A stretch of 64,000 bases of DNA from Cloeon dipterum (taxonomy: Eukaryota > Arthropoda > Insecta > Ephemeroptera > Baetidae), in NCBI RefSeq assembly GCF_949628265.1, contig NC_088790.1, positions 15,814,545 to 15,878,544 on the forward strand, written 5' to 3'. Below the pieces are notes generated by a model, which was not told where the DNA came from, did no database searches, and saw nothing but the letters and a program-made list of their open reading frames with translations. The translations under genes and the position numbers were made by a program. Shown piece after piece: positions 38,401-49,294 of this stretch (the stretch's first letter is position 1; each line of letters begins with the position of its first letter).

Positions 38401-41400
38401 TGTAGTTGGTCAGAGAGCTATCCTTCTCGAGTTCACCTTTCAACAAGAATGGTCCATCAAGGGGGAAGAAAGGTCCCTTCTTGGGCACGCCCTCGTTGGG
38501 GTAGTTTAAGTCAAAGCAAAGAGATTGACCAATGAATGAATTCAGCTGGTCAAAGCAGCCGTGGTAGGTTTTCCTGTAAATGCACTCTTTGAGCTGCACT
38601 GTCAAAATACAACTTTTCCTTTATCGAACCTAGGGATGGAGAATTCAAGTGGGGTCTGGACTGGAACACTGGTCTTGTCACGACTGGTGCTGAACAATTC
38701 AGATTTAACGTTCAAAAGCTGTTGCTTGGCCAGTGGAGAACCGATGTTGAGGTCGAAACCCTTTCCATCCAGGATTTTCAAGGTGAGGTCAACGGCGTTG
38801 GCAGTGTGGATAGTGGCGGCGTGCTTCAGACCAGAGGAGGCGACGTGGAAGTCAACAAAGAAGTCGGTGGCAGCTTCAATGGTGGCGCTGAGAAATTTTC
38901 AATTAATTCAATGTCAGAGGGGAAGTGCGTGTTTTAATCAGAACGTAAATTTTTCCATGTTGCGATAATTGAATTGTTAGAAAGTGTACAAAATTAATAA
39001 CATTTTCTTTGCTGGAATTTCACCTGAATTGAAATGAAAACTGTCTTAATAGTTCTATATATTTTTAACCAAAGCATAAGCAGTTCTGCATATTTTTAAA
39101 CTGTTTAAAAATAGACTGTTTAAAAATAGAAGCAAAACACTCTTTCACATGGAAAATTTGTGACTTTTCTAACTGGTCTAGACAGTTTTATGCTATTTTA
39201 AGTATGGCACCGCTACGATTAAAATATATTCAACCGTCTAAATGTCACAGCCCTGGTGATGAACAGCAGAGTTCATTTAAAAAATAATATTATTACCTTG
39301 GGATGAACTTGAACTGGAAATTTGTGTTCTTAGGATTCTCAACAATGGCGGGCAGGTCGAAGGCCGTTTTCAGTTCAACCTTGATGGCTGCAGTGGCCGC
39401 AGTGGAAAGCTTGATGGGGAAGCCGGTCAGAGTGGGATAAGAGAGTTCGGTGTCGAAGATCTGCACGTTCTTCTCATACTCCAACTAAAAAGGCATGGAT
39501 TTATAATCACGTCCTTAGAATAAGCATGAAAAAATACGTTGAAGTCCTTGGCGGCCTTGATTGTGTTATCGACGCGGTCGAAGATCTTGTCCACGATGCC
39601 GAAAGGAGAGAACTCAGTAGGGTCTCCGTAGTACGAGTAGAATGCTAGCTCGTAGCCGAAAAGCTTCAGATACAGGTCAGTGTTGATGACGTTGTCGTGC
39701 TCGTGGTACACCTTGGCGTTGATCTTGTTTACGCTGCTGCGGTCAATGGACCTCTTGTTGCGGATGGACTGGCTAGCTCTTTCCCTGAAACAAAATTTAC
39801 TCAGTATGAAAATCAAACATTGCATTTAAGGACAATTCTCCTAACAAAATAATCGATGTGATATGATAAATATTAATTTAGCAGCCATTAAAGAGATTAA
39901 GCTGTTCTTTTTTTCTGATTTATATTACAGAAAACATCAATTTGTAAGATGATAAGTAGGAAAATAAAATCTGTTGGAATTAAATTTTTTCTAATTATAT
40001 TTAAATTAACTGGGCCGTAAAGTCTTAGAAAAAATTTCATTCCCTCTGGGAATTTGACTATCTTATTTAACATTCTAAAAATCTCCATAAATTCTTTTGC
40101 GGGTAAAGTTCGAATTTTAATCATCATTTAAACTGCAAATAATGGTTTTTAGTGCCTATAAAAATACAACAAAGTTTATTGCAATGAAAATAAATAGACA
40201 ATTACCTAATCTTAGCAGCGAGGGTGTTGACAGTGTTGTTGCCAGAACTGAGGACATCCTCAGCGGAGCGAGTGTTGTAATAGCCCTTGGGTCCAAAGAA
40301 GCCTTCAAGGATGTGTTCCAGATTCTCAGCCCTGAGTCCAACCTCAAGCAGGTTGAAGGAGTGGCCCAAGATGTTGGCGGTCAGGTTGAGGTCAGCACTT
40401 CTCGGCAGGAAAGAATTTTGCGAGAAGATGATGTTGCTTTCGGCGGAGGCGGCGACGCCTTCCTTGCTCAGCGAGAAGCTCAGCTCGTTGTTGGTGGAGA
40501 AGCGGCGGTAGTCATACTTGTACTTTTTGGCAGGCACACTGATGGAGCTGAGGATGGCCTTGGCACCAGCCTTGTCCGGGTTGGCAGAGGCCCTCAGGTT
40601 TCGCAGGTGCGTGGCCACGAAAGAACCGACCTGGTTGACGGGCTCGCTCTCGATCAGCTTGCTCACGACTTCGTACACCTTTCCGCACGGGCAGGTGGCG
40701 GCGACCAGGTAGGCCTTGATGCGCACCTCAGAGTCTTCTTCGCGGTCGGCCAGGATCTCCAGCACTGTCGGCTTCAACTGTGCGTTGCCAGCGTCGCTCT
40801 GGATGGCGTCCAGCGCGGCCACACGCACGCGAGCCGGCAACTTCTTGCCAACGCATGCCTTCACCTTGACAGCAATGTTCTCAGGGATGTAATGTGCGTT
40901 GTGCAGACCCTTCAGGGCGGTCAAAACCTGTGGAGCAAAATACATATTAAAGCAATGACAAACCTTGTAGAAATAATAGGTTTCGCCAATTTTGAAATGC
41001 GTTAAAATGCGCCACTGGATTTATACTAAAGGAAAACAGCAATTTTTCCGAGTTTTACCAGATTTTACCTCCTAAAATTATATTTTGCACACAGAGAGAG
41101 CGGAAAATACTATTAAATCTTAATAAATAATTTTTTGCGTAATCATTGGCACTCTAAAATTGATTTTTGAAAATTGACAAAATATTATTGCGCAGAAATA
41201 TTTTCCACAAGGTAAAGCTTAAATCGTAAGTAAAATTCAAATACTCCTGACATAAAAAAGGGGACACTAGGGACATCCTTCCAAAAACACCAAAAACCTA
41301 TTTTGGTCAAGATCAAGATCCAGTGCATCAAATAAATAATTTGATAGAACTGCATCATAAATGGACTGTAACCAACCTTGTCCTCTTCTTCGTGCGTCTT

Positions 41401-44400
41401 GGTGTTGCAGTTATCCAAAGGCTTAGTGATCTTATCGAGAAGGCCGTCGATTTCCTTGTTTTCTCCCACGCCGTGCAACTCATGGTACTTGCCCACGAGA
41501 GCACCAGCTCCCAGAATAAGGCTGCGAGGGGCGTTCTTGTCTACCAAGGTGCCGACTGCTTTGATTGAGGCCAGAGTGGGGTGCCTGTTGAAGGCCAGGC
41601 TGATGTACAGCTGATCTAGATCAACAGTGCCTTTGGTTTTGGACAGCTTGACAAGAGCCTCCATGCTCTGGCCTGTGGCAGCGCTGAGAAGAGCATCGAT
41701 GAGGAGTTTGCTGAAATTTGAAAGACGCGTCAGAATTGAGCAACTTTAAGAATTTGTAGAGAACTCACCCGCCGCACTTGCTCTTGAAGCTATTGAAGGT
41801 CTTCAGCAGGTCGTTGGCGGAGGACTGGCGCACGATCTGGATCAGGTTGCGCACCTGGTAGGCGGTATCCACGTTGGATGACTCGATGGATGCGCACACA
41901 CTTTCCACAGCACTCTGCAGGGTTTTGAGGTTGGAGAAGTCATTGCTGGAGCCGTGGGGCGACTCGAAAATGACAGACAGTGAAGTCGGTTCAGCGGCTA
42001 AAATATGGATTGCATGCTTTGTTTAACAAACATCTTTAAATCATTTTAATTTAAGAGGAACACCAAATTGCAGGAGAGAGAGAAAGAGGAAATAACAAAA
42101 AGAGCGGAGAGTCTACGTCTGCAGCAAATCTTAATACAGGTTTCTAAAAGATTTAACTTGAATAATTTCAAAGATAAAAACGAATTTTTAATAATTTTTG
42201 TTGGTCAGTTTTCTTTTACTGCCGTTTTTTCTACAAAAAAGGCTGGGTTTTTTTCAAGACGATAGATATTTTATGAATTTTTTTCCTAAAATTACTTATA
42301 GATCAAATTAACCACGTCATTAATTTTATTCCATTTATAGACACAAAAATGGCTGGTTGCCATAAAAAATGTAATGAAATTTTCGGGCTTCTCAATTACG
42401 GTTTCTTATTTGTATAAGTCTAAAAAACAATGGTAGAGGAGGCCATTTCTCTGGAAAACACACTGGAATCTTTTTTGTCCATTTTTCATTCATTTGTCCA
42501 CCTTCCTATGCAATAAATATTTTTTAAATCGTCATGATTATGAATTATATTGAATATAATTTAGTAAGCCCCAAGACGTTCCAATCGAATACCCAGAAAA
42601 AATAGCAGCCTGCCCGACTGACGTGGCGAGCGGGTTGCATAAATTTGAAGTGGCAGGCGTTAAAGTCACTCACCAACAAACGGCGCGTCTCCATCGGTGG
42701 TGCGAACAAGCGAGATGTTGGTCGAAACGGTGATGATGGCTCCGTTACCCTCGTTGCTGTAAGGCACAAAGTGGTACTCCTCGTGGCCTGAGGCAGACTC
42801 AAGGACCTTGTTCTTCAATTTCTGCTCAATGCGAGCACTAGACTTGATGACCGGAGCAGATTGGACATTCTAGAATGCAAAATGAGCCACTGTGCGTCCA
42901 CTTAATGGAGTAGACTCACCGCCTCAAAGTTGTAGGAGGAAGAGGGAATGGAGGAAATAATGCTCTCGCGGTGTTTGCAGCTGTTCAGGTTGCGGTACGA
43001 GTTGACCTCGGTGGCGCCGTCGGCTCCGTTGACGACAGTAGTTTCGACTTCGCAAGTGCCGAAAATGTCCGTCTGCAAATTAAAACGCAGATGAGACGTG
43101 TCAAGAATGGAAAAACTATACCTACATATTGCTTCTTCTCGACCGGGATCTGGAAGAACGAGGCGATGGCTCTCTTGACGTTCAGGGACACCAAGGAGTC
43201 TGCCTTGCCGGCACAGAACTCGGAAACGAGCTGACCGTTTTGGATTCCAATCAGCACTGGTGAGCCCTCAATGATGGTTGAGCCCTGGTGCTTCTGCTCA
43301 AAAATAATTTATAAGAAAATTGGAAAGAGGTTATTAAATTAAAAAAAAACACGCTGGTTTTGCGCCGATGGAGAGGTAAAATAGATTATTTTCATTGGAA
43401 AATTTAATGAAATTAAAAAATTATTATTTAGATAGGCCTCAATTCTATTAAGTTGCTCTTTGTATTGGAAGTCTGCAATTTTTTCTGAAATCTAAGATAC
43501 CAAAAATTTTTGAAATTTCATTTAAAAACTAGGTTCTGAACACAAACCTTGTCTCCATTCGAGATGATAGCTTTCTTGACGGTCAGAATAGCCGAACAGG
43601 TGCTAACAGCCTGCAGGGTCACTTCGGAGCTCAGGTGTAGTTTTCCTTGATTCACGGTGGCTCCGCTAAGGATGTTTGAAGTTTGAGTTTCCAGGTTGTA
43701 AGTGTAGATCTTTTTCGGCTCGAAAGCGAAAACATCATTTGATCCTGATGAATAAATAAAATAATATTTGGTGTCACGCCATTTTCAAATAAATCAATCA
43801 AGTGACTCACCTGTACATTCAATCGCGGGGCAGGTCTTCAAGGGAACTAAAACAGATTTAAAAAAACATTTGAAAATCGAGACAGTTGAACTTTAAGTTT
43901 TATCGTTCGCCCGTAGCAACAGGGTTTATCAAAATCACGACGTTATTGAATTTTGACCCGTGACATTGACCTGTCAATGCGGTCATCGCGATAAGCCAGA
44001 AAGAAATTTCAGAGAAAAACAGGCAAGCGTCTCGCCAAATCTGCGTGACAGACGAGTGATTATGATGACATCGAGGTCATTTTTTATTAAATTCAAGCAA
44101 ATATTGGATTTGAAATCGGATTACATCATCAAAGACAGTTGAAATTTCTTTTTTAAGTGTCTTGTAAAAAAATGAAATTGCAAGCGTTAATTTGGAAGTT
44201 TAAAACAGTTGCTATGGAAACTAATGTAGAATTAACAATAGAGTAAAGTAAAAACTTATCCTCGCGTTAGTTAGCTGCAAGATTCAGAGAATTTTGAAAA
44301 GTTATTTTACAAATCACATCCGTAATAAAATAGCATTGACAAGTTTTTAGAAGAAAAAAAGTCGAGACGAGTCGAGAAACATCAAATGAATTGCCATTTT

Positions 44401-44732
44401 AACATTAAATTAATTATTTAATTAAGTCAATTTGAGATTGCATAATCAGAAAAATATTAGAAAAGTGTATTTGGTAAAAATTCGATCATTCCCTTTATAA
44501 CATTTCATTTTTTTAAATTACTATATGTTATTTGTAATGTTAAAAGAACTGAAAGAACTAATCGATTTTTTTACCAGCCGTAAAATTGAAAATATGAACG
44601 AAAAAAAATTTGTTCCTCAGTTAAAAGAAAAAGATAAATTGGAAACAAAGGAAAAGTGTACTCACGAGCGAGGACCACATTAACGTAGACCGCGAGGGCC
44701 AACAAGGTGGGTAACACCTTGCCGGTCGTCAT
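27097..44732 (-). CDS. Apolipophorin precursor (apolipophorins I/II, large lipid transfer protein family)
   Basis: Precursor of the structural apoproteins of lipophorin, the haemolymph particle carrying diacylglycerol and other lipids; secreted, by family knowledge from fat body. Forty coding exons were traced: 44666-44732, 43811-43846, 43548-43744, 43126-43293, 42920-43072, 42674-42869, 41769-41997, 41377-41710, 40206-40927, 39538-39784, 39297-39484, 38670-38887, 38374-38598, 37912-38076, 37670-37855, 37095-37381, 36905-37034, 36345-36747, 36085-36289, 35671-35858, 35405-35619, 35184-35350, 34870-35127, 34339-34710, 34016-34248, 33766-33963, 33324-33622, 32817-33247, 32065-32554, 31458-31863, 31103-31401, 30475-31047, 30212-30414, 29915-30148, 29339-29472, 29104-29276, 28292-28803, 27564-27785, 27163-27354, 27097-27111. 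They sum to 10,170 nt (3,389 residues), the family's usual length, with phases agreeing at every junction. Order: signal peptide, lipid-transfer module, RNKR site, beta-rich middle, von Willebrand D, Cys-bearing tail. Only the exon 12/13 junction is uncertain. Vitellogenin is the nearest alternative; length and the middle region favour apolipophorin. Confidence 0.95.
28979..29019. repeat. (AT)n microsatellite in an apolipophorin intron
   Basis: About 20 AT units lie inside the intron between exons 36 and 37 (28,804-29,103). Likely length-polymorphic and without coding effect. Confidence 0.96.
29915..30414 (-). other. Apolipophorin exons 33-34, von Willebrand factor type D domain
   Basis: Residues about 2829-2974. 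The domain opens with HIYTFDGDHYTLKGDCQYLL, the diagnostic F-D-G-x-x-Y start followed by C-x-Y-L-L. It ends with GLLGTISNEKYDDWTLPNG, the counterpart of the CGLCG-N-x-N-G motif. The CxxC cysteines of that motif are absent, as expected for apolipophorins, in contrast to multimerising vWD proteins. Confidence 0.92.
30475..31863 (-). other. Apolipophorin exons 30-32, amphipathic helical region before the vWD domain
   Basis: These exons encode long Lys/Glu/Leu-rich helical stretches such as KTIIKQLESQPVLEKLKERY. In the family, amphipathic helices in this part help bind the lipid surface. The region precedes the von Willebrand D domain directly. The role is inferred from sequence character. Confidence 0.6.
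35351..35404 (-). other. 54-nt stop-free candidate intron in the apolipophorin gene
   Basis: GTAAGAAATC at the 5' end and GTGTCAACAG at the 3' end give good splice sites. The length is a multiple of three and no stop codon occurs in frame. The gene therefore translates whether or not this piece is removed: spliced, GK joins DYKLKYS; retained, 18 codons are added (first four GKKS). The AT-rich retained peptide fits the family less well, so removal is the likelier default. Confidence 0.6.
38598..38670 (-). other. Uncertain exon 12/13 junction in the apolipophorin gene
   Basis: Exon 12 reads well through PLEFSIPR to the CCTAG at 38,630, then meets TGA. Exon 13 resumes cleanly at VQLKECIYRK, but in a frame that the obvious donor (AG at 38,630) does not deliver. 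A 71-nt intron from a GTGTTC donor at 38,669 to the CAG at 38,599 restores phase, but has a weak donor and drops about 13 residues that look coding. A one-base assembly error or another splice is the alternative. Confidence 0.6.
39100..39129. repeat. 15-bp perfect tandem duplication in an apolipophorin intron
   Basis: ACTGTTTAAAAATAG occurs twice head to tail inside the intron between exons 11 and 12. No function is suggested. Confidence 0.9.
39538..39784 (-). other. Apolipophorin exon 10 with furin-type cleavage site RNKR
   Basis: Exon 10 opens with RERASQSIRNKRSID. RNKR, residues 709-712, matches the furin consensus R-X-K/R-R. In characterised insect apolipophorins the precursor is cut at about this position (around residue 720) to give apoLp-II (N-terminal, about 80 kDa) and apoLp-I. 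Cleavage here is therefore very likely. The exon continues into the first beta-sheet region after the helical module. Confidence 0.85.
40206..43744 (-). other. Apolipophorin exons 3-9, N-terminal lipid-transfer (vitellogenin-N) module
   Basis: Exons 3-9 encode residues about 35-700. They begin with a beta-barrel-like stretch (FAFEPKKIYTYNLET) and continue into the helical repeats, including VRNLIQIVRQSSANDLLKTF and the EVRIKAYLVAATCPC segment of exon 9. This module forms the lipid pocket and helical shell in the large lipid transfer proteins (apolipophorin, vitellogenin, apoB, MTP). Cys pairs in exons 3, 5 and 9 fit the family's conserved disulfides. Confidence 0.85.
43965..43978. promoter_or_regulatory. 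Palindromic TGAC/GTCA motif in apolipophorin intron 1
   Basis: ATTGACCTGTCAAT is a perfect inverted repeat of six bases around a 2-bp centre, with further TGAC and GTCA words just outside it. It lies in the first long intron, a common location for enhancers. TGACCT is the half-site of nuclear receptors, but spacing and flanks do not match a canonical element closely. Function is conjecture. Confidence 0.25.
44666..44732 (-). other. Apolipophorin exon 1, signal peptide
   Basis: The first 22 codons read MTTGKVLPTLLALAVYVNVV followed by LA, with a basic residue at position 5 and then a hydrophobic core. This is a standard secretory signal peptide that fills exon 1, which ends in phase 1 at GTGAGT. 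Cleavage near the exon 1/2 boundary is inferred. Confidence 0.88.
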
Positions 44733-44811
44733 CTTGCACGAATCCAAAGCAATCTGTCCGGCGACGGCGACACCAGCCGGAGGATAGAACGAGGCGAGTC
44801 ACCCACTCGTC

Positions 44812-44819
44812 TTTATATA
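44812..44819 (-). promoter_or_regulatory. TATA box of the apolipophorin gene
   Basis: TATATAAA on the minus strand, 80 nt upstream of the ATG at 44,732. At the usual spacing of about 30 nt transcription would begin near 44,785-44,790, giving a 5' leader of about 55 nt with no upstream ATG seen. A strong TATA box fits a highly expressed tissue-specific gene. Confidence 0.8.
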
Positions 44820-44820
44820 C

Positions 44821-47281
44821 CCGCTTGTTGACCTTTGCTGCTGCCGATCTTTCCCCAGACGTTCCAGCACAGCCTCCCCTCCGACAACGACACCCACCAC
44901 CGACAAACTACACCACACAGTGCCCCCCGGATGCAAACTCCGAGAGAAAATCATCGAGGATGACTTTTCAAAATTTTTGCAGCGGAACTTATATTTTTGT
45001 AAAGAGCAACAATTGCAAGGTGGAACAAATCATTTAATTGGAGTCTATTTCCTGGAGTGAATGGTTATTTTAAATTCAAATTATAAAAAAATCGAAACTG
45101 TTTGCTCTGTGATGTAAAGACATAATGCTTTCCTCGATGTTTTTTTATTATCATAATATTTTTCATGCAAGCAAATTTAATTTTGGATCGTAATACACAA
45201 AATATTTTATGCTTTGCATCACTTCTGCTGTTTGAGAGTTGTCAGCTAAGCAGTTTTACGCACACGCTTGAAATCAGCATTTTGTGACGAAAATAAAGGC
45301 GCAACACGTGATAACCCGGTCGATCGAACTTTCTCGCTGCCACACAAATGGAATAAAATTGTTAATGAACTGCGCCGCAAACAATAAGGAGGAGACTCTC
45401 AGCGGTGGTTAATCATGAATAATAGAGTTAGAGACCAGTTTTTCGGCGTTAAGAGCTGCGCCGTTATGGTCAATGGACATTGTGTTGGCCCGCATTGAGG
45501 GCGGCATCACGTGAGAGTCTGCATCTAGCACCGGACTGATCATTATAACGAATCAAAACAGGAAAAGGGTCCATAAAAATATTAATTTGCAAGAAATATT
45601 TAAAACCGAACAGTTTCTCATGACAGGGTTTGCTTCAAAGGTCAAACGCTGCCTTACGAAAATCGGGTTTTTTCCTCCATCATGATGATTGTTTACTCAT
45701 CCATTTAGTGAAACAATAGCTTATGTTCCAGACAATCAACTCGCCTCCTTTCAAAGTACAACAAAACAAGATGCTGACACCTTTGGAGCGGAAAATAAGT
45801 TCAAAAGGGCACAGTCCGTGGCTGGCCTTGTTACCCCAGCTTTATTATACTTATTCGGCCTAATGGGTGTCTCATCATTCAATAGACACTGAGATAACCC
45901 TCTTTCAATGGGCGAGAACAATAAAAATAACGCATTAGCAGCGCACTGCATGAAATTCTTTTCCGTGCAATGCGCGAGCAAAAGCAGTCAGCACGTGCGA
46001 AACCGATACAAATTGCCAATTTGGCGGACATTCGCCCGAATTAGAGGTCAGAGATGACGTCGCACATTGGCGAAAGAGCGTTTGGGGTTATCGCATTGTC
46101 TTTTGTGTCTGTTCGCCGGGACAAATATTTTTCGGTTATTTATGTAAGCGGAAGTCCATCTCACCACGATGCCAATTTTATCGGGATTAAAGGTTTTTCA
46201 ATGACTGAGAGGGCTAAACTGATGTCGTAATTTTGGTTACGAGAGTTAGTCTCACTCAGAGTAGGATTATTGAAATAAAAGCAAACCATTTTTGGACGAC
46301 GAGACGACCGAGGCTTTAAACCAAGTTATACGTCGGCTGAGCACGATAGAATCAAAGAACAAAATAGTGTTTTCTGTTTAAAAATAAAAGACATGGAAAG
46401 ACAAAGATAGGACACGCATTACTTTTAAGAAAGAAAAGTATGTAAAGAAATATCACAAAGTTAAATGTTTTAGGTACAAAGAAATGGCATTCTTACAGCT
46501 TCACTGGATTTATATTTCAAAACAGAGATTCGTCCCTTTAAAAAAAGTCAATTAGCAATTCAGCTTGCTGCTCGTTCTATTCAGTTTTTTCACAAAATTA
46601 AATATTAAATAAACTACTAGAAAAAAAGAAATGGATTCAAAGGAAATCTTTTTTGTGCTGGACTCCCTTTTCAACTGAATAAGTAGTAAAGTTAAGAACT
46701 ATTATTTTTGGAAAATTTTAATTAAAATGTGGTAATGTAAATGAGACAATATTTTATTCGCAATTCCCTTAAAAATATTTATGAAAAAATGTATTGTGAA
46801 ATGCCATTTCAACGTTGTCCAATTCTATAAAATTTAGATTAAAAGTTATTTTTTTGTATTGCGGATCAGCATAGCAACTATGCATCCCCACACCGAAAAC
46901 GACAGCACAAAATTTAAAAATGCAAAACTAGTTTAATTTTTATATTTGACTCTATAATATGATGTATGTTTAAAAAGATCAACCGTAAAATTTACTACAT
47001 TTGTATTAATGGTTCAAAAATTGAAATGGAGGCATTGCTTTGTTAGAGACAAATTTGAAAGCTCGGAATGCAGCCTAATGACATGAAGTCTTTGACTCGA
47101 AATTATTTAACCACTTAAAAAACTGTTTCTATTGTGTCTGCTTATGAAACATAATTCTTTCTAAGCTGATTGACAAATAGCTCAAAAACTCGAATGATGC
47201 GTTTTTACCGTAACGGGAAAACCGTTTAATTTGCTTCGGCAGCTTCCTGTTGGAAGATTCGACACGCGTCAGTGTGAGTGT
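44821..47281. other. Intergenic region between divergent apolipophorin and protease genes
   Basis: No exon supported. The region must hold upstream control DNA for apolipophorin (minus) and for the protease cassette starting at 47,312 (plus). GATA-type words (TGATAA/TTATCA) occur near 45,309, 45,892 and 46,088. GATA factors drive many insect fat-body genes, but these words are common by chance. Confidence 0.4.
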
Positions 47282-47311
47282 CGCTTGGCAATAGCACGTT
47301 CACAGCACGAT

Positions 47312-47860
47312 ATGCTAGGATATTTGATACTAATCATTACTGCATTCACCGCAAGACAAACGAAAGCCCAATTATCAGAGGTATGCCTCTCACTTCAATC
47401 CCGACACCTTGATTCTTTCTTCGATTTCATTCGGCCCAGAACGCAATATTGGCAGCACAAGTGAATCTAGACTTGTATTTTCGATATCGCAGCAGTCCAA
47501 GAATCGCGAACACCATGCGTAACGTCCGAAATCCCGTAGACACAAGTGCAATCACGCCAGCCCAGTTCGACAAAATCAGGGTCCGACTGAGGCCTAGGGG
47601 CGACGGAATCGCGATCAAAGGGAGGAGGAGGGAACCCGGTGTGTGTTTTAATACCTATTTTGGATTAAAAAAAAGGAATAAAATTTTGCAGATGCCGGCA
47701 AACTCCCAATGTCAATCAACAATGAGATCGACAAAAGAAACCCACTGAAGAGCGGTCAGTTTCCTTGGCACGCTGGAATCAACGCAGACGACAAGCATTT
47801 CTGTGCGGGAGCCATGATTTCTAGTCGGCACATTATAACCGTCGCACATTGCGTCAATGG
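47312..47860 (+). CDS. Alternative or orphan 5' cassette of a trypsin-like serine protease (exons 1-3 only)
   Basis: Three exons with clean splice sites: 47312-47380 (signal peptide, MLGYLILIITAFTARQTKA), 47440-47638 and 47692-47860. Exon 2 encodes a 66-residue pro-region ending near RLRPRGDGIAIKG. Exon 3 encodes FPWHAGINADDKHFCAGAMI and VAHCVN, so the catalytic His and its Cys neighbour are present. Exons 2 and 3 have exactly the same lengths (199 and 169 nt) and phases as those of the gene at 49,295, yet the proteins have diverged strongly, implying maintained frames. No exons 4-7 follow before 49,295. It may splice in phase into the exons starting at 50,770 (336 residues), or be a partial tandem duplicate. 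A CGCTTGGCAA word 21 nt upstream is also found before the second cassette, suggesting each has its own promoter. Confidence 0.75.
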
Positions 47861-49294
47861 GTGAGAAAAATAGAATACAACACTACGGTGATATTTCCCA
47901 AACAAGGATAAAATAAAATAGGGTGAATGAGTTTTCCATCATTTTTATAAAAGCGGTATTGAATCAGTCAAACAAAGTTTAAGACAGCAGTGTCGAACGT
48001 AAAAAATTTCGACTGCAACGAAATAATTTATCAAAAACAAAATTCAACAGTGCAGTGCGGAAGAACAGAACTAAACTATTAGGCTAGAAATTTAACTGAA
48101 ATTCTTAGAACAAATTTAGTTATTTTTTCCTGTCGTTTCTATTTAATTTCTAGTTACACCCTTCTAGTTCCCTAGCTTAAAATTCGGGCCCAGCTTATTG
48201 CGTGTTAAGTAAGAATAAAACGAACATAATAATTGAATTACTCTCAAATTTTTACGAACAGCAATCCATCCTCAATTGATACGCGCAAAACTTAGCCATG
48301 CAATAATTTTTAATTTTCATAATATTCCAGCGTGTCCATTTCTCTTTTTTCTGTTCTTCATTGTTTAACATTAATTAAGTCACAGGGAAGTGGCTCAGCG
48401 CGGCGAGAGATTGCACCATGTAATTAATCGTTTTGGCTCTATTTTGCCAGCACTGTTCGCCAATTCTGTCCAAAACCGCTATGTGATTTTATATCCAAGT
48501 ATTTATGACAAGGCAGAATAAACAAGAATAATAATAATTAAAGGCGATTAAAATTAAAGTTCCCGATGGCCAACTCTCAAGAAACGTTAGAACATTAAAT
48601 CTAAAATGTAACGTTTGAACCTGAAAGAAAACGTTCTGGATATTTTCTTCTGAAGTGCAAAACGAACTTAACTCTCGTCTTGGTGGGATAAAAGTGAAAA
48701 TTTCCGAACCATTAATTTAAATGAGAATAAACAAACGTCTAGAAAAAAACTTTGTGTTTTCATATATTTTCCCAGTTACAAATAAATTGATTTAAATTAG
48801 AGATTTCTTAATAAAATTATCAACATAATGTGTTGTATTCCATAATTTTCTGTTTTTAAATTAATTGTCCACTAATGGCACAATAATTATAAGTCACCTA
48901 TAGCTGCTCCAAACCCACAAAAATCCTCATGATTGGGCACTGGATGCATAGCTTCAACACAGTTATATATATATTGCAGACATGTAAATTCCATAAACAT
49001 CACACTGAATAACCACGATTTAAATTGTAATTTTAAGTCACTAACCCTATTTTAGCAGTCTGAGCTAAATCATTCAAGCCTAGCTTTGCGCTGAGGTTGA
49101 CCTAATTTACGGCTCCAATAACATAATCATTCCAAAAAGAGAAATATATCGTTTCCACGCAAATAATTAATGTCAGGCCCACAATTTTGAACGGAAACGG
49201 TGCTTCCTCTATTGAGCACGACATTGAAATCGAGAATGCACACCGCCAGTATCAGTGGCGCTTGGCAACAATAATTCCACTTCGCAAAAGGACG
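47861..49294. other. Intron or spacer between the two protease 5' cassettes
   Basis: AT-rich sequence. I looked for counterparts of exons 4-7 (TGWG block, GDSGGP-like block, the 177-nt last exon) and saw none. If cassette 1 is spliced to the shared 3' exons, this is part of a 2.9-kb intron. Confidence 0.5.

Noticed and set aside
39543..39784. Vitellogenin as the identity of the large minus-strand gene
   Set aside because: Length of about 3,389 residues, the furin site near residue 709, the amphipathic helical region and absence of a polyserine stretch fit apolipophorin rather than vitellogenin.
40142..41005. 287-codon plus-strand open frame
   Set aside because: It lies antisense to apolipophorin exon 9, whose minus-strand frame has splice sites, family similarity and continuous phase. 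The plus frame is a shadow of GC-rich third positions.
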